Assembly: GCA_027325475.1 (NCBI GenBank)
Contig: DAIEFO010000169.1
Coordinates: 1-5,304 of the forward strand
DNA length: 5,304 nucleotides
Direction of reading: 5' to 3'
Source: Desulfobacteraceae bacterium
GTDB lineage: Bacteria > Desulfobacterota > Desulfobacteria > Desulfobacterales > Desulfatirhabdiaceae
Below the pieces are notes generated by a model, which searched no databases, had not been told where the DNA came from, and worked only from the letters and a program-made list of their open reading frames with translations. The position numbers and the translations under genes are program-made. Positions 1-5,304 of the stretch are shown here, one piece after another; positions within the stretch are counted from its first letter, which is position 1, and each line of letters begins with the position of its first letter.

Positions 1-837
1 TCTCTTCAGACGCTGCTGTTTCATCTTTTTATCGATTTTTTTCTCATCGTGTTTCCGGTCATGCTGGCGGCAATGATTATCGGGGTTGCGGCCAATGTCA
101 TGCAGGTGGGGTTCACCATTTCAACGGATGCCATGTCTCCAAAGCTCTCGAAGCTGAATCCACTTCAGGGGATTGGAAAATTACTGTCGCTGCGTTCCGC
201 TGTGGATCTTCTCAAGTCCCTGATAAAGATAGTCCTTCTGGGATGGCTGTCTTACAGCCTGATCCGCGGAGAAATACAGAAGATGCTGCTCCTGATGCGG
301 ATGGATATCATGGATATCTGGACGTTCATCGGCGAGACAGCATTCCGGATCGGTCTTTACATTGGCCTTGCCATGGTCGCGATTGCCGCGCTGGATTATC
401 TCTTCCAGTGGTGGCAGCACCAGAAAGATCTCCGTATGACCAAACAGGAAATCAAGGATGAATCCAAACAAACCGAAGGCGATCCCAAGATCAAATCCCG
501 AATCCGTTCCATTCAACTGGAAATGTCACGCCGCCGCATGATGCAATCGGTTCCAGGAGCGACCGTGGTCATTACCAACCCCACCCATCTGGCCATTGCC
601 CTGATATACGATTCCAAACGCATGCAGGCCCCGAAAGTGGTCGCCAAAGGGGCCGGATTCATCGCTCAAACCATCAAGGATATCGCCCGCTCTCATTCCG
701 TGCCGATTGTCGAAAATAAACCTCTTGCCAGAACGCTCTTCAAAACTGTTGACCTTGGCGCTTACATACCGTTTGAACTCTATAAAGCAGTGGCGGAAAT
801 ACTGGCCTACGTATATCGGCTTAAAGGCATCCACTGA
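1..837 (+). CDS. flhB: Flagellar export gate protein FlhB, 3' part (N-terminus outside window)
   Basis: FlhB is the inner-membrane component of the flagellar type III export gate that switches substrate class from rod/hook to filament by cleaving itself. The frame is open from base 1, so 278 residues are visible; family members are about 350-380 residues, so the first 75-100 are missing. The GTG at 49 lies inside a membrane segment and is not the true start. Hydrophobic segments lie at visible residues about 7-35, 73-90 and 115-133, matching the later helices of a four-helix protein. They are followed by the conserved basic linker (TKQEIKDE, KQTEGDP, RRRMM) and the NPTH autocleavage motif at residues 193-196 (bases 577-588), where cleavage falls between Asn and Pro. 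The C-terminus (AEILAYVYRLKG) is family-typical with no long tail. flhA follows after a 321-bp gap, so the two are probably not translationally coupled. Identification is firm. Confidence 0.97.
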   Translation, partial: SLQTLLFHLFIDFFLIVFPVMLAAMIIGVAANVMQVGFTISTDAMSPKLSKLNPLQGIGKLLSLRSAVDLLKSLIKIVLLGWLSYSLIRGEIQKMLLLMRMDIMDIWTFIGETAFRIGLYIGLAMVAIAALDYLFQWWQHQKDLRMTKQEIKDESKQTEGDPKIKSRIRSIQLEMSRRRMMQSVPGATVVITNPTHLAIALIYDSKRMQAPKVVAKGAGFIAQTIKDIARSHSVPIVENKPLARTLFKTVDLGAYIPFELYKAVAEILAYVYRLKGIH

Positions 838-849
838 CGCTATAGGCTT

Positions 850-936
850 TCAGAAAATTCATCTCGCAAGGCAGCAGGGAGGAGACAATACTGTAGTATA
901 TCTCCGACCGATAACGCAGCGATATTATTTTTCTGA
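850..936. repeat. 87-bp imperfect palindrome, possible dispersed repeat or hairpin
   Basis: The outer arms are 850-867 and 919-936; 15 of 18 positions pair (TCAGAAAA against TTTTCTGA, then CGC against GCG with mismatches between). The core is a second nested palindrome, GGAGA (881-885) with TCTCC (901-905) and ATACT (888-892) with AGTAT (895-899), around a centre near 893. The zone between arms and core pairs poorly. The shared centre of arms and core argues against chance. It could be a miniature inverted-repeat or REP-like element, a folded 3' end for the flhB transcript, or, as its centre is about 200 bp before the predicted flhA start, an activator region. No target-site duplication was seen. 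Confidence 0.5.
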
Positions 937-1039
937 TCATCCCATCATTTCAGCCTCATCCTGATTCAGATTATTGACACCAATTCTAATGCTTCATCAA
1001 AGTCCGGATGTGGCGTTTGCCCTACAGCCTTCGTTTCTT

Positions 1040-1056
1040 CCGGTTTCCACAACCGG
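1040..1056. promoter_or_regulatory. Perfect inverted repeat next to the sigma-54 promoter, candidate operator
   Basis: CCGGTT (1040-1045) and AACCGG (1051-1056) form an exact 6-bp inverted repeat around the 5-bp spacer TCCAC. It is centred about 46 bp before the predicted transcription start and 12 bp from the -24 element. No T-run follows, so it is not a typical terminator. A dimeric regulator site is plausible; sigma-54 activators usually bind further upstream, but some flagellar activators of the FleQ type bind close to their promoters. The function is inferred from position and symmetry only. Confidence 0.35.
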
Positions 1057-1067
1057 CTTCTGATATA

Positions 1068-1083
1068 TGGCACGGAATCTGCA
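1068..1083 (+). promoter_or_regulatory. Sigma-54 (RpoN) -24/-12 promoter for flhA-flhF-flhG
   Basis: TGGCACGGAATCTGCA matches the consensus TGGCACGrNNNTTGCW at every defined position except one (C for the first T of TTGC). The GG (1069-1070) and GC (1081-1082) are separated by exactly 10 bp, the spacing sigma-54 requires. Transcription would start near 1094, leaving a leader of about 65 nt before flhA. Sigma-54 control with an AAA+ activator is well known for early and middle flagellar genes, including flhA operons in polar-flagellated proteobacteria. A full match in the gap directly before a flagellar gene makes a chance hit unlikely. Confidence 0.87.
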
Positions 1084-1158
1084 TTAATTTCAGCCTGACG
1101 AAACCCGATCACCCCGTCACAAGTCGCTGTCCGTTTTTTCCTGTATTGAGGACTACAT

Positions 1159-3279
1159 ATGGAACTGGTTTCAGAAAATATCATCGCCAGACAGTTTATA
1201 CGCCTTACCCGTAACTCGGACATCCTGATGGCCGGAGCGGTGATCGCTATCCTGATGATCATGGTAGTGCCGCTGCCATCTTTTCTGCTGGATTTGCTGC
1301 TGTCCTTCAACATTACATTTTCGCTCATCATTCTGATGGTCGGCATGTATATCCGAAAACCGCTGGAGCTGTCTTCCTTTCCGTCCCTGCTGCTGATCAC
1401 CACACTGTTCCGGCTTTCCCTGAATGTGGCATCCACCCGAATGATCCTGCTGCATGGCAACGAAGGCGTGGACGCTGCGGGAAAAGTCATCATGGCGTTC
1501 GGCAATTTTGTGGTCGGCGGCAATTTTGTGGTCGGCGTGATCGTTTTTCTCATTCTGGTGGTCATCAACTTCATGGTCATCACCAAGGGTGCCGGACGCA
1601 TTGCGGAAGTGGCCGCCCGTTTTACTCTGGACGCCATGCCTGGCAAGCAGATGAGTATTGATGCAGACCTGAATGCAGGACTTATCAATGACCAGGAAGC
1701 AAAATCAAGACGCCGCCAGGTCGCCCAGGAAGCCGAATATTACGGAGCGATGGATGGCGCCAACAAATTTGTCCGTGGAGACGCCATTGCCGGCATCATC
1801 ATTAATATGATCAACATCATCGCCGGGTTGTGCATCGGCGTCTTTTACCACGGCATGAACTTTTCTGACGCGGCTCAGTCCTATACGCTGCTGACCGTGG
1901 GCGACGGACTGGTCAGCCAGATGCCTGCCCTGATCATATCCACGGCCGCAGGTATCATTGTCAGCCGGGCCGGATCCGAGTCCAGCATGGGCAAGGATGT
2001 TTCTTCCCAGATTTTCGCACAGCCCCGCGCCATTGCCATTGCCGCCGTCGTTCTTTTTGTGTTTGCCATGATCCCGGGCCTTCCTACCATTCCCTTTCTG
2101 GTGCTGTCCATTCTGGCCGGATCGGTGGCATACATCCTGCTTAAAACGGCAGGAAGCGGCGGCGGCGACAACGCTCAGGTTCATGGACAGGCATCCGGAA
2201 CGGCAGCACCGGGCAAAGCCCTGACTTCGGACAATGTCAAATTGATGGCGCCTTTGGACATTCTGGCGCTGGAGGTCGGCTATGGGCTGATTCCGCTGGT
2301 GGATGCCGCCCAGAACGGAGAACTCCTGGAACGCATCAAATCGGTGCGGCGGCAAATCGCCCAGGAAATTGGCATTTTGGTACCGTCTGTGCATATCCAG
2401 GATAACATGCAACTGAAACCCGGTGAATATTGTATCAATCTGAAAGGCAACGAAATCGCCAGAGGTGATCTGATGCTTAATCACTACCTGGCTCTCAATC
2501 CCGCATCAACACAGGAGAAGATTGACGGCATCCCCACCAAGGAACCGACCTTCGGGCTTCCAGCATACTGGATACGGGAACAGGACAAGGAAAAAATCAT
2601 CAGTCAGGGATTTACCGTTGTGGACCTGGCAACCGTTCTCACCACACACCTGACCGATATCATCAAGAAACATGCCCACGAGTATCTGGGACGACAGGAA
2701 GTGCAGCAGCTTCTGGACACACTCAAGGAAACCTGCCCCCGTGTGGTGGATGAACTGGTGCCCAATCTTCTTCCCCTTGGAACGGTGGTCAAAGTGCTCC
2801 AAAACCTGCTGGTGGAGCAAATACCCATTCGGGATTTACTGACCATTCTCGAAACTCTGGCGGACTGGGCGCCCGCCACTAAAGATCCGGACATGCTCAC
2901 GGAATATGTCCGCCACAGTCTGGCGCGAACCATCACCCGTCTGTACGCATCTCCGGAAGGAACCCTGTATGTGATGAGCATGGATAACCAGATTGAAACC
3001 ATGATATTTCAGTCCCTTCAGCAGACAGCTCAGGGAAATTATCTATCCATTGAACCGGATGTATCCCAGAAGATCATTCGCCAGATTGCACGGGGATTGG
3101 ACAAATTTACATCCCAGAATCTTCAGCCGGTTCTGTTGAGTTCCGCACAGATCCGCTCGCAGCTTCACAAACTGGTGGACCGTTTTATTCCGAATCTGGT
3201 GGTATTGTCCTACAACGACATTTTATCCAATATCCGAATTCAATCTTTAGGAATAGTGAGACTGACAGATGCAGATTAA
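1159..3279 (+). CDS. flhA: Flagellar export gate protein FlhA
   Basis: FlhA is the main membrane subunit of the flagellar type III export gate; a ring of its cytoplasmic domains docks chaperone-substrate complexes and couples proton flow to export. The 706-residue length is normal. The N-terminal half is a multi-helix membrane domain (hydrophobic stretches at about 21-63, 112-140, 206-231, 244-270 and 291-332). The family (FHIPEP) signature region lies around 148-190, with GKQMSIDADLNAG from residue 162. A Gly/Ala/Ser-rich linker (about 333-358) leads to the cytoplasmic domain (about 360-706), with KEPTFGLPAYWI and the VPNLLPLGTV region. The ATG at 1159 is chosen because GAGGA (1148-1152) sits 6 bases before it and the N-terminus is family-typical. 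A sigma-54 promoter lies 75 bp upstream. The stop overlaps flhF by 11 bp, indicating translational coupling. Confidence 0.98.
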   Translation: MELVSENIIARQFIRLTRNSDILMAGAVIAILMIMVVPLPSFLLDLLLSFNITFSLIILMVGMYIRKPLELSSFPSLLLITTLFRLSLNVASTRMILLHGNEGVDAAGKVIMAFGNFVVGGNFVVGVIVFLILVVINFMVITKGAGRIAEVAARFTLDAMPGKQMSIDADLNAGLINDQEAKSRRRQVAQEAEYYGAMDGANKFVRGDAIAGIIINMINIIAGLCIGVFYHGMNFSDAAQSYTLLTVGDGLVSQMPALIISTAAGIIVSRAGSESSMGKDVSSQIFAQPRAIAIAAVVLFVFAMIPGLPTIPFLVLSILAGSVAYILLKTAGSGGGDNAQVHGQASGTAAPGKALTSDNVKLMAPLDILALEVGYGLIPLVDAAQNGELLERIKSVRRQIAQEIGILVPSVHIQDNMQLKPGEYCINLKGNEIARGDLMLNHYLALNPASTQEKIDGIPTKEPTFGLPAYWIREQDKEKIISQGFTVVDLATVLTTHLTDIIKKHAHEYLGRQEVQQLLDTLKETCPRVVDELVPNLLPLGTVVKVLQNLLVEQIPIRDLLTILETLADWAPATKDPDMLTEYVRHSLARTITRLYASPEGTLYVMSMDNQIETMIFQSLQQTAQGNYLSIEPDVSQKIIRQIARGLDKFTSQNLQPVLLSSAQIRSQLHKLVDRFIPNLVVLSYNDILSNIRIQSLGIVRLTDAD
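1501..1536 (+). repeat. 18-bp exact tandem duplication inside flhA
   Basis: The unit GGCAATTTTGTGGTCGGC occurs twice back to back (1501-1518, 1519-1536), encoding GNFVVG twice in a membrane segment of FlhA. The amino-acid doubling (FVVGGNFVVG-like) is normal for the family, so this is not a fresh insertion. What is notable is that the codons are also identical. A slip would remove or add six residues in frame. Confidence 0.9.
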
Positions 3280-4738
3280 ACGATTTGAAGCACCCAATAT
3301 GACGGAAGCGCTGAGAATGATTAAAAAGGAATTTGGACCGGATGCGGTAATTCTTTCCGCCCGGTGTCTCAGCGCGGAAAAGAACCTGTTCGGTGTCAAA
3401 AAACCGGCAGGTATTGAAGTGACTGCAGCCACCGACAAGCAGTTGGCCGCGCCGGTTGTTTTCAACGATGCCGGAAATGGATCCAAAACTGTCAAGGGAC
3501 AGAAAGTGTCCGTACGGATCGATGATGAGCCTACCAGTAAAAAGACCTTCATGGATGCGATTCAAGGCAGCCTGAAAGCCTTGTCCGTCCGCAAAGTGTC
3601 TTCGAAAGAAGCTTCCACGGCAGAAAGCGCAACCATTCAGATGTTTAGAAACCATATGACGCTTCAGGGCGTGGAAGATTTTTTTATTCTGGAAATGATG
3701 GATATGCTGACACATGGGTCCTCACCTGACATGTCCTGGGGCAGCGAAGCCTTTAACGCCAGGCTGCTGAAAGTACTGGCCGAGATGGGGGTATCCGTGA
3801 TGGACACAATGAACGTTTCCGTTACCGGTGCCAAACCGCGGATTCATGTATTCGCGGGGCCTGCCGGAGCCGGCAAGACATCGGCCATCAGTCGCCTGAC
3901 CGCCATATATACCCGCCAACACATGCAGAAAGTCGTCTGGATTACGCTCGATACCCACCGTGTGGGCGCTGTCGCACAGTCTCAGATTCTGGGAAAAATT
4001 TTCGGCGTTCCGGTCGAGTCGGCAACGAGCGGCAAGGAGCTCAAAACACTCCTGAAGAAATACGACACAGCGGATCATATCCTGATCGATACACCCGGCA
4101 TAGGGATACGGAACGCAGCAGGAATCAGCGATCTGTCACAAATCGTCAAGCAGGCGGCCGCAAATTCCGTGTATCTTGTCGTAAGTGCGGCAACCAAAAG
4201 CAAGGACCTGGTTCAGATTGTAAAAGCCTATAAATCGTTGATGATTAACAGTATCATTGTGACGAAACTGGATGAAAGCGTTGCCTACGGCAATGTCTTT
4301 AACCTGTTGCTCCGCTCCAAACTTCCGGTCTCATTTTTCACCAGAGGGCAGGCGGTTCATCAAGGTATGGAAAATGCTTCCACTGAAAAAGTCCTGGATA
4401 TGCTTTTATACCCGGATAACGAAAGCGGCGAGCCCCAGAATAACCCGCCTGGAAAACCCGCCGAAGTCATTCCTTATCACAGAAACTCAATGCCGTATTC
4501 ACCGGTCAGAAATCATTTTGTGGCCAACGCCAAATCCGTTCATTTTCATCGTTCTGACTGCGCCTGGGCCAAACGGATCAAACCTGAAAACCGGATCGTG
4601 TTTGAAACTATCGAGGAAGCGACGTCCCGGAACTACTCCCCTTGCAAAACCTGTTGCCGAGACGTTCTCAAATCCAGTTATTCGGAAAAACCGGAAGCAA
4701 ATCAGGTTGAACATCAACATGCCTGCAGGGCAAGATAG
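3269..4738 (+). CDS. flhF: Flagellar placement GTPase FlhF with C-terminal Ada-type metal-binding domain
   Basis: FlhF is an SRP-type GTPase (relative of Ffh and FtsY) that marks the pole or site where a flagellum is assembled. The N-terminus (MQIKRFEAPNMTEAL, then KKEFGPDAVILSAR) is the classic FlhF B-domain start. A helical N region follows, then the G domain: P-loop GPAGAGKT at 197-204, DTHRVGAVAQ at 228-237, G3 DTPGIG at 274-279 and G4 TKLDES at 332-337. The usual G3 is DTAGR-like, so this copy is divergent there. After about residue 385 a Pro/Asn-rich linker leads to an Ada-like metal-binding module (about 417-465), which ordinary FlhF proteins do not have; total length 489 is long for the family. 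The ATG at 3269 lies inside the 3' end of flhA with only a weak GTGAG-type site, fitting translational coupling. flhG follows after 9 bp. FlhF identity is firm; the function of the extension is unknown. Confidence 0.95.
   Translation: MQIKRFEAPNMTEALRMIKKEFGPDAVILSARCLSAEKNLFGVKKPAGIEVTAATDKQLAAPVVFNDAGNGSKTVKGQKVSVRIDDEPTSKKTFMDAIQGSLKALSVRKVSSKEASTAESATIQMFRNHMTLQGVEDFFILEMMDMLTHGSSPDMSWGSEAFNARLLKVLAEMGVSVMDTMNVSVTGAKPRIHVFAGPAGAGKTSAISRLTAIYTRQHMQKVVWITLDTHRVGAVAQSQILGKIFGVPVESATSGKELKTLLKKYDTADHILIDTPGIGIRNAAGISDLSQIVKQAAANSVYLVVSAATKSKDLVQIVKAYKSLMINSIIVTKLDESVAYGNVFNLLLRSKLPVSFFTRGQAVHQGMENASTEKVLDMLLYPDNESGEPQNNPPGKPAEVIPYHRNSMPYSPVRNHFVANAKSVHFHRSDCAWAKRIKPENRIVFETIEEATSRNYSPCKTCCRDVLKSSYSEKPEANQVEHQHACRAR
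4517..4663 (+). other. Ada-type metal-binding module at the FlhF C-terminus
   Basis: Residues about 417-465 of FlhF read as the small zinc module named after the N-terminal domain of the DNA repair protein Ada. FVANAKS is followed by FHRSDCAWAKRI (His427, Cys431), a middle segment NRIVFETIEEA and the closing YSPCKTCC (Cys459, Cys462). In Ada the four ligands are Cys in CxxxC and CxxC. Here the first position is His, as in many stand-alone Ada-like modules of the FHRPDC type, so the methyl-accepting Cys equivalent is absent and a structural or sensing role is more likely than methyl transfer. A third Cys (463) lies next to the last ligand. Metal binding is inferred from motif only. Confidence 0.82.
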
Positions 4739-4747
4739 GATATCCAT

Positions 4748-5304
4748 ATGACAGCAATCAAGGGTTCCACCGCCAAAATCATCAATCTGAATCGAAAACT
4801 GGCAGCCAAAAAAGGTGATGCCCCCCCCGAACCACACAAGGGCTCCCATACGCGGGTCATTGCCATCACGAGCGGCAAAGGCGGCGTCGGTAAAACCAAT
4901 ATCGTCGCCAATCTGGGCATTGCGTTGTCTCAGCTAGGGAAAAAAATCCTGATCTTCGATGCAGATATGGGGCTGGGAAACCTGGATATTCTGCTGGGGC
5001 TCACCCCCAAATATAATTTTTCGCATGTACTCTTAGGGGAAAAAAACGTTTCCGATATTGTGATTGAGGGGCCGGAACAGATCAAAATTCTTCCGGCATC
5101 TTCCGGCATCCAGGAAATGGCCAATCTCTCCAAATCCATGACAGCGCATCTCCTCGGAGAACTGGGCGCCATCATTGACACCATTGACATTCTGCTGATT
5201 GACACGGCAGCGGGGATTTCTTCCAATGTCATGTACTTTAACGCCATCGCCCAGGAAGTTCTGGTGGTGGTATCACCGGAACCGACATCCATTACCGACG
5301 CCTA
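4748..5304 (+). CDS. flhG: MinD-like ATPase FlhG (5' part, runs off window end)
   Basis: FlhG (also called YlxH or FleN) is a membrane-cycling MinD/ParA-type ATPase that limits flagellar number and works with FlhF. The frame is open from ATG 4748 to the window end, giving 185 residues of an expected 270-300. The deviant Walker A is SGKGGVGKT at 42-50 with signature Lys44. DADMGLGNLD at 71-80 and the switch/Walker B DTAAG at 152-156 follow, then SPEPTSITDA at the window edge. The start is set by AGGA (4737-4740) seven bases upstream, which overlaps the flhF stop codon. The first 34 residues are basic and Ala/Lys-rich and show no DQAxxLR motif, the known FlhF-activating element of FlhG; there is no Gln in them. 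The frame contains a C8 run (codons 25-27) and a 10-bp tandem repeat. Family identity is firm; FlhG rather than another MinD paralogue is supported by position after flhF. Confidence 0.94.
   Translation, partial: MTAIKGSTAKIINLNRKLAAKKGDAPPEPHKGSHTRVIAITSGKGGVGKTNIVANLGIALSQLGKKILIFDADMGLGNLDILLGLTPKYNFSHVLLGEKNVSDIVIEGPEQIKILPASSGIQEMANLSKSMTAHLLGELGAIIDTIDILLIDTAAGISSNVMYFNAIAQEVLVVVSPEPTSITDA
4821..4828 (+). repeat. C8 homopolymer tract within the flhG coding sequence
   Basis: Eight consecutive C bases encode part of Ala25-Pro26-Pro27, in the linker between the N-terminal segment and the ATPase core of FlhG. Gain or loss of one C would shift the frame before the Walker A motif and inactivate the protein. 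Poly-C/G tracts mediate phase variation in some flagellar genes of other bacteria, but eight bases is at the short end. Confidence 0.9.
5089..5110 (+). repeat. 10-bp tandem repeat in flhG
   Basis: TTCCGGCATC is repeated exactly (5091-5100, 5101-5110), and period-10 identity extends back to 5089. It encodes the family-typical LPASSGI segment, so the sequence is functional as it stands. Because 10 is not a multiple of 3, gain or loss of a unit would shift the frame. Confidence 0.88.

Larger units (their letters stand above)
966..1128 (-). pseudogene. Possible C-terminal gene relic on the minus strand
   Basis: Read on the minus strand, this stretch gives a protein-like 3' end with segments FRQAEINADS, IRSRLWKPEE and FDEALELVSII before a TGA at 966-968. 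Composition is balanced, unlike the Ser/Arg/Thr-rich shadow that continues into the antisense of flhA. No start or upstream part can exist on this strand because flhA occupies it, so if real it is a fragment. The RSRLWKPE segment recalls, from memory only, a segment near the C-terminus of some pyridoxamine-phosphate-oxidase-like flavoproteins. The sigma-54 promoter lies within the same bases. It may simply be a chance open frame. Confidence 0.22.
838..1158. other. Intergenic region between flhB and flhA
   Basis: This 321-bp stretch has no convincing intact gene on either strand. It holds an 87-bp imperfect palindrome (850-936), a possible minus-strand gene relic (about 966-1128), a 17-bp inverted repeat (1040-1056), a strong sigma-54 promoter (1068-1083) and the flhA ribosome binding site GAGGA (1148-1152). 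The gap is long for an flhB-flhA junction, where these genes are often close together. I see no standard hairpin-plus-T-run terminator for flhB. The ten bases ATTTCAGCCT occur twice (947-956 and 1087-1096), which may be chance. Confidence 0.8.

Noticed and set aside
49..51. GTG at 49 as the start of flhB
   Set aside because: The frame is open to base 1 and the GTG falls within a hydrophobic segment; FlhB needs 75-100 further N-terminal residues.
881..936. Intrinsic terminator after flhB
   Set aside because: The inner hairpin is AT-rich with no adjacent T-run; the TTATTTTT stretch lies inside the outer arm rather than after a strong stem.
974..979. TTGACA as a sigma-70 -35 box
   Set aside because: No good -10 box lies 16-18 bases downstream (the best is TCAAAG-like).
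1008..1214. Small plus-strand open frame spanning the flhA start
   Set aside because: It contains the sigma-54 promoter, overlaps the flhA start in another frame and has no clear ribosome binding site or recognisable sequence.
1705..2484. Long minus-strand open frame of 259 codons antisense to flhA
   Set aside because: It is His/Gln/Asp-rich with no recognisable family signal and lies entirely opposite conserved flhA codons, so it is a shadow.
3269..3279. 11-bp flhA-flhF overlap as an oddity
   Set aside because: Short overlaps with probable translational coupling are ordinary in flagellar operons.
4272..4751. Overlapping plus-strand frame as evidence of a frameshift in flhF
   Set aside because: The flhF frame itself continues smoothly through the linker into a recognisable metal-binding module; the alternative frame gives no family-like protein.

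Overview
This window is a piece of a flagellar export and placement locus from a Gram-negative bacterium. All genes read on the + strand: flhB (3' part), a 321-bp intergenic region, flhA (complete), flhF (complete) and flhG (5' part). The order flhA-flhF-flhG, the moderate GC content, a very good sigma-54 promoter ahead of flhA and the protein style suggest a motile Desulfobacterota (delta-proteobacterial) lineage, perhaps Desulfobacterales. That placement is inferred from gene order and style, not from any search.

Layout. 1-837: FlhB without its N-terminus, ending in the NPTH autocleavage domain. 838-1158: a non-coding gap with an 87-bp imperfect palindrome (850-936), a short coding-like relic on the minus strand (about 966-1128, uncertain), a perfect 6-bp inverted repeat (1040-1056) and a near-perfect -24/-12 promoter (1068-1083) with a predicted start near 1094. 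1159-3279: FlhA, the export gate. 3269-4738: FlhF, overlapping flhA by 11 bp. 4748-5304: FlhG, a MinD/ParA-type ATPase cut by the window end.

How the genes work together. FlhA and FlhB are the two large membrane/cytoplasmic components of the flagellar type III export gate. FlhF, an SRP-type GTPase, and FlhG, a MinD-like ATPase, set where and how many flagella are built. The sigma-54 promoter restarts transcription after flhB, so flhA-flhF-flhG (and probably genes beyond the window) look like one RpoN-dependent unit.

Most unusual content. FlhF carries a C-terminal Ada-type metal-binding module (residues about 417-465, HxxxC plus CxxC) after its GTPase domain. Its G3 motif is DTPGIG rather than the usual DTAGR-type motif, and the FlhG N-terminus shows no DQAxxLR activator motif. 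Together these suggest a modified FlhF/FlhG switch. flhG also holds a C8 tract and a 10-bp tandem repeat, both of which would shift the frame if they slipped.
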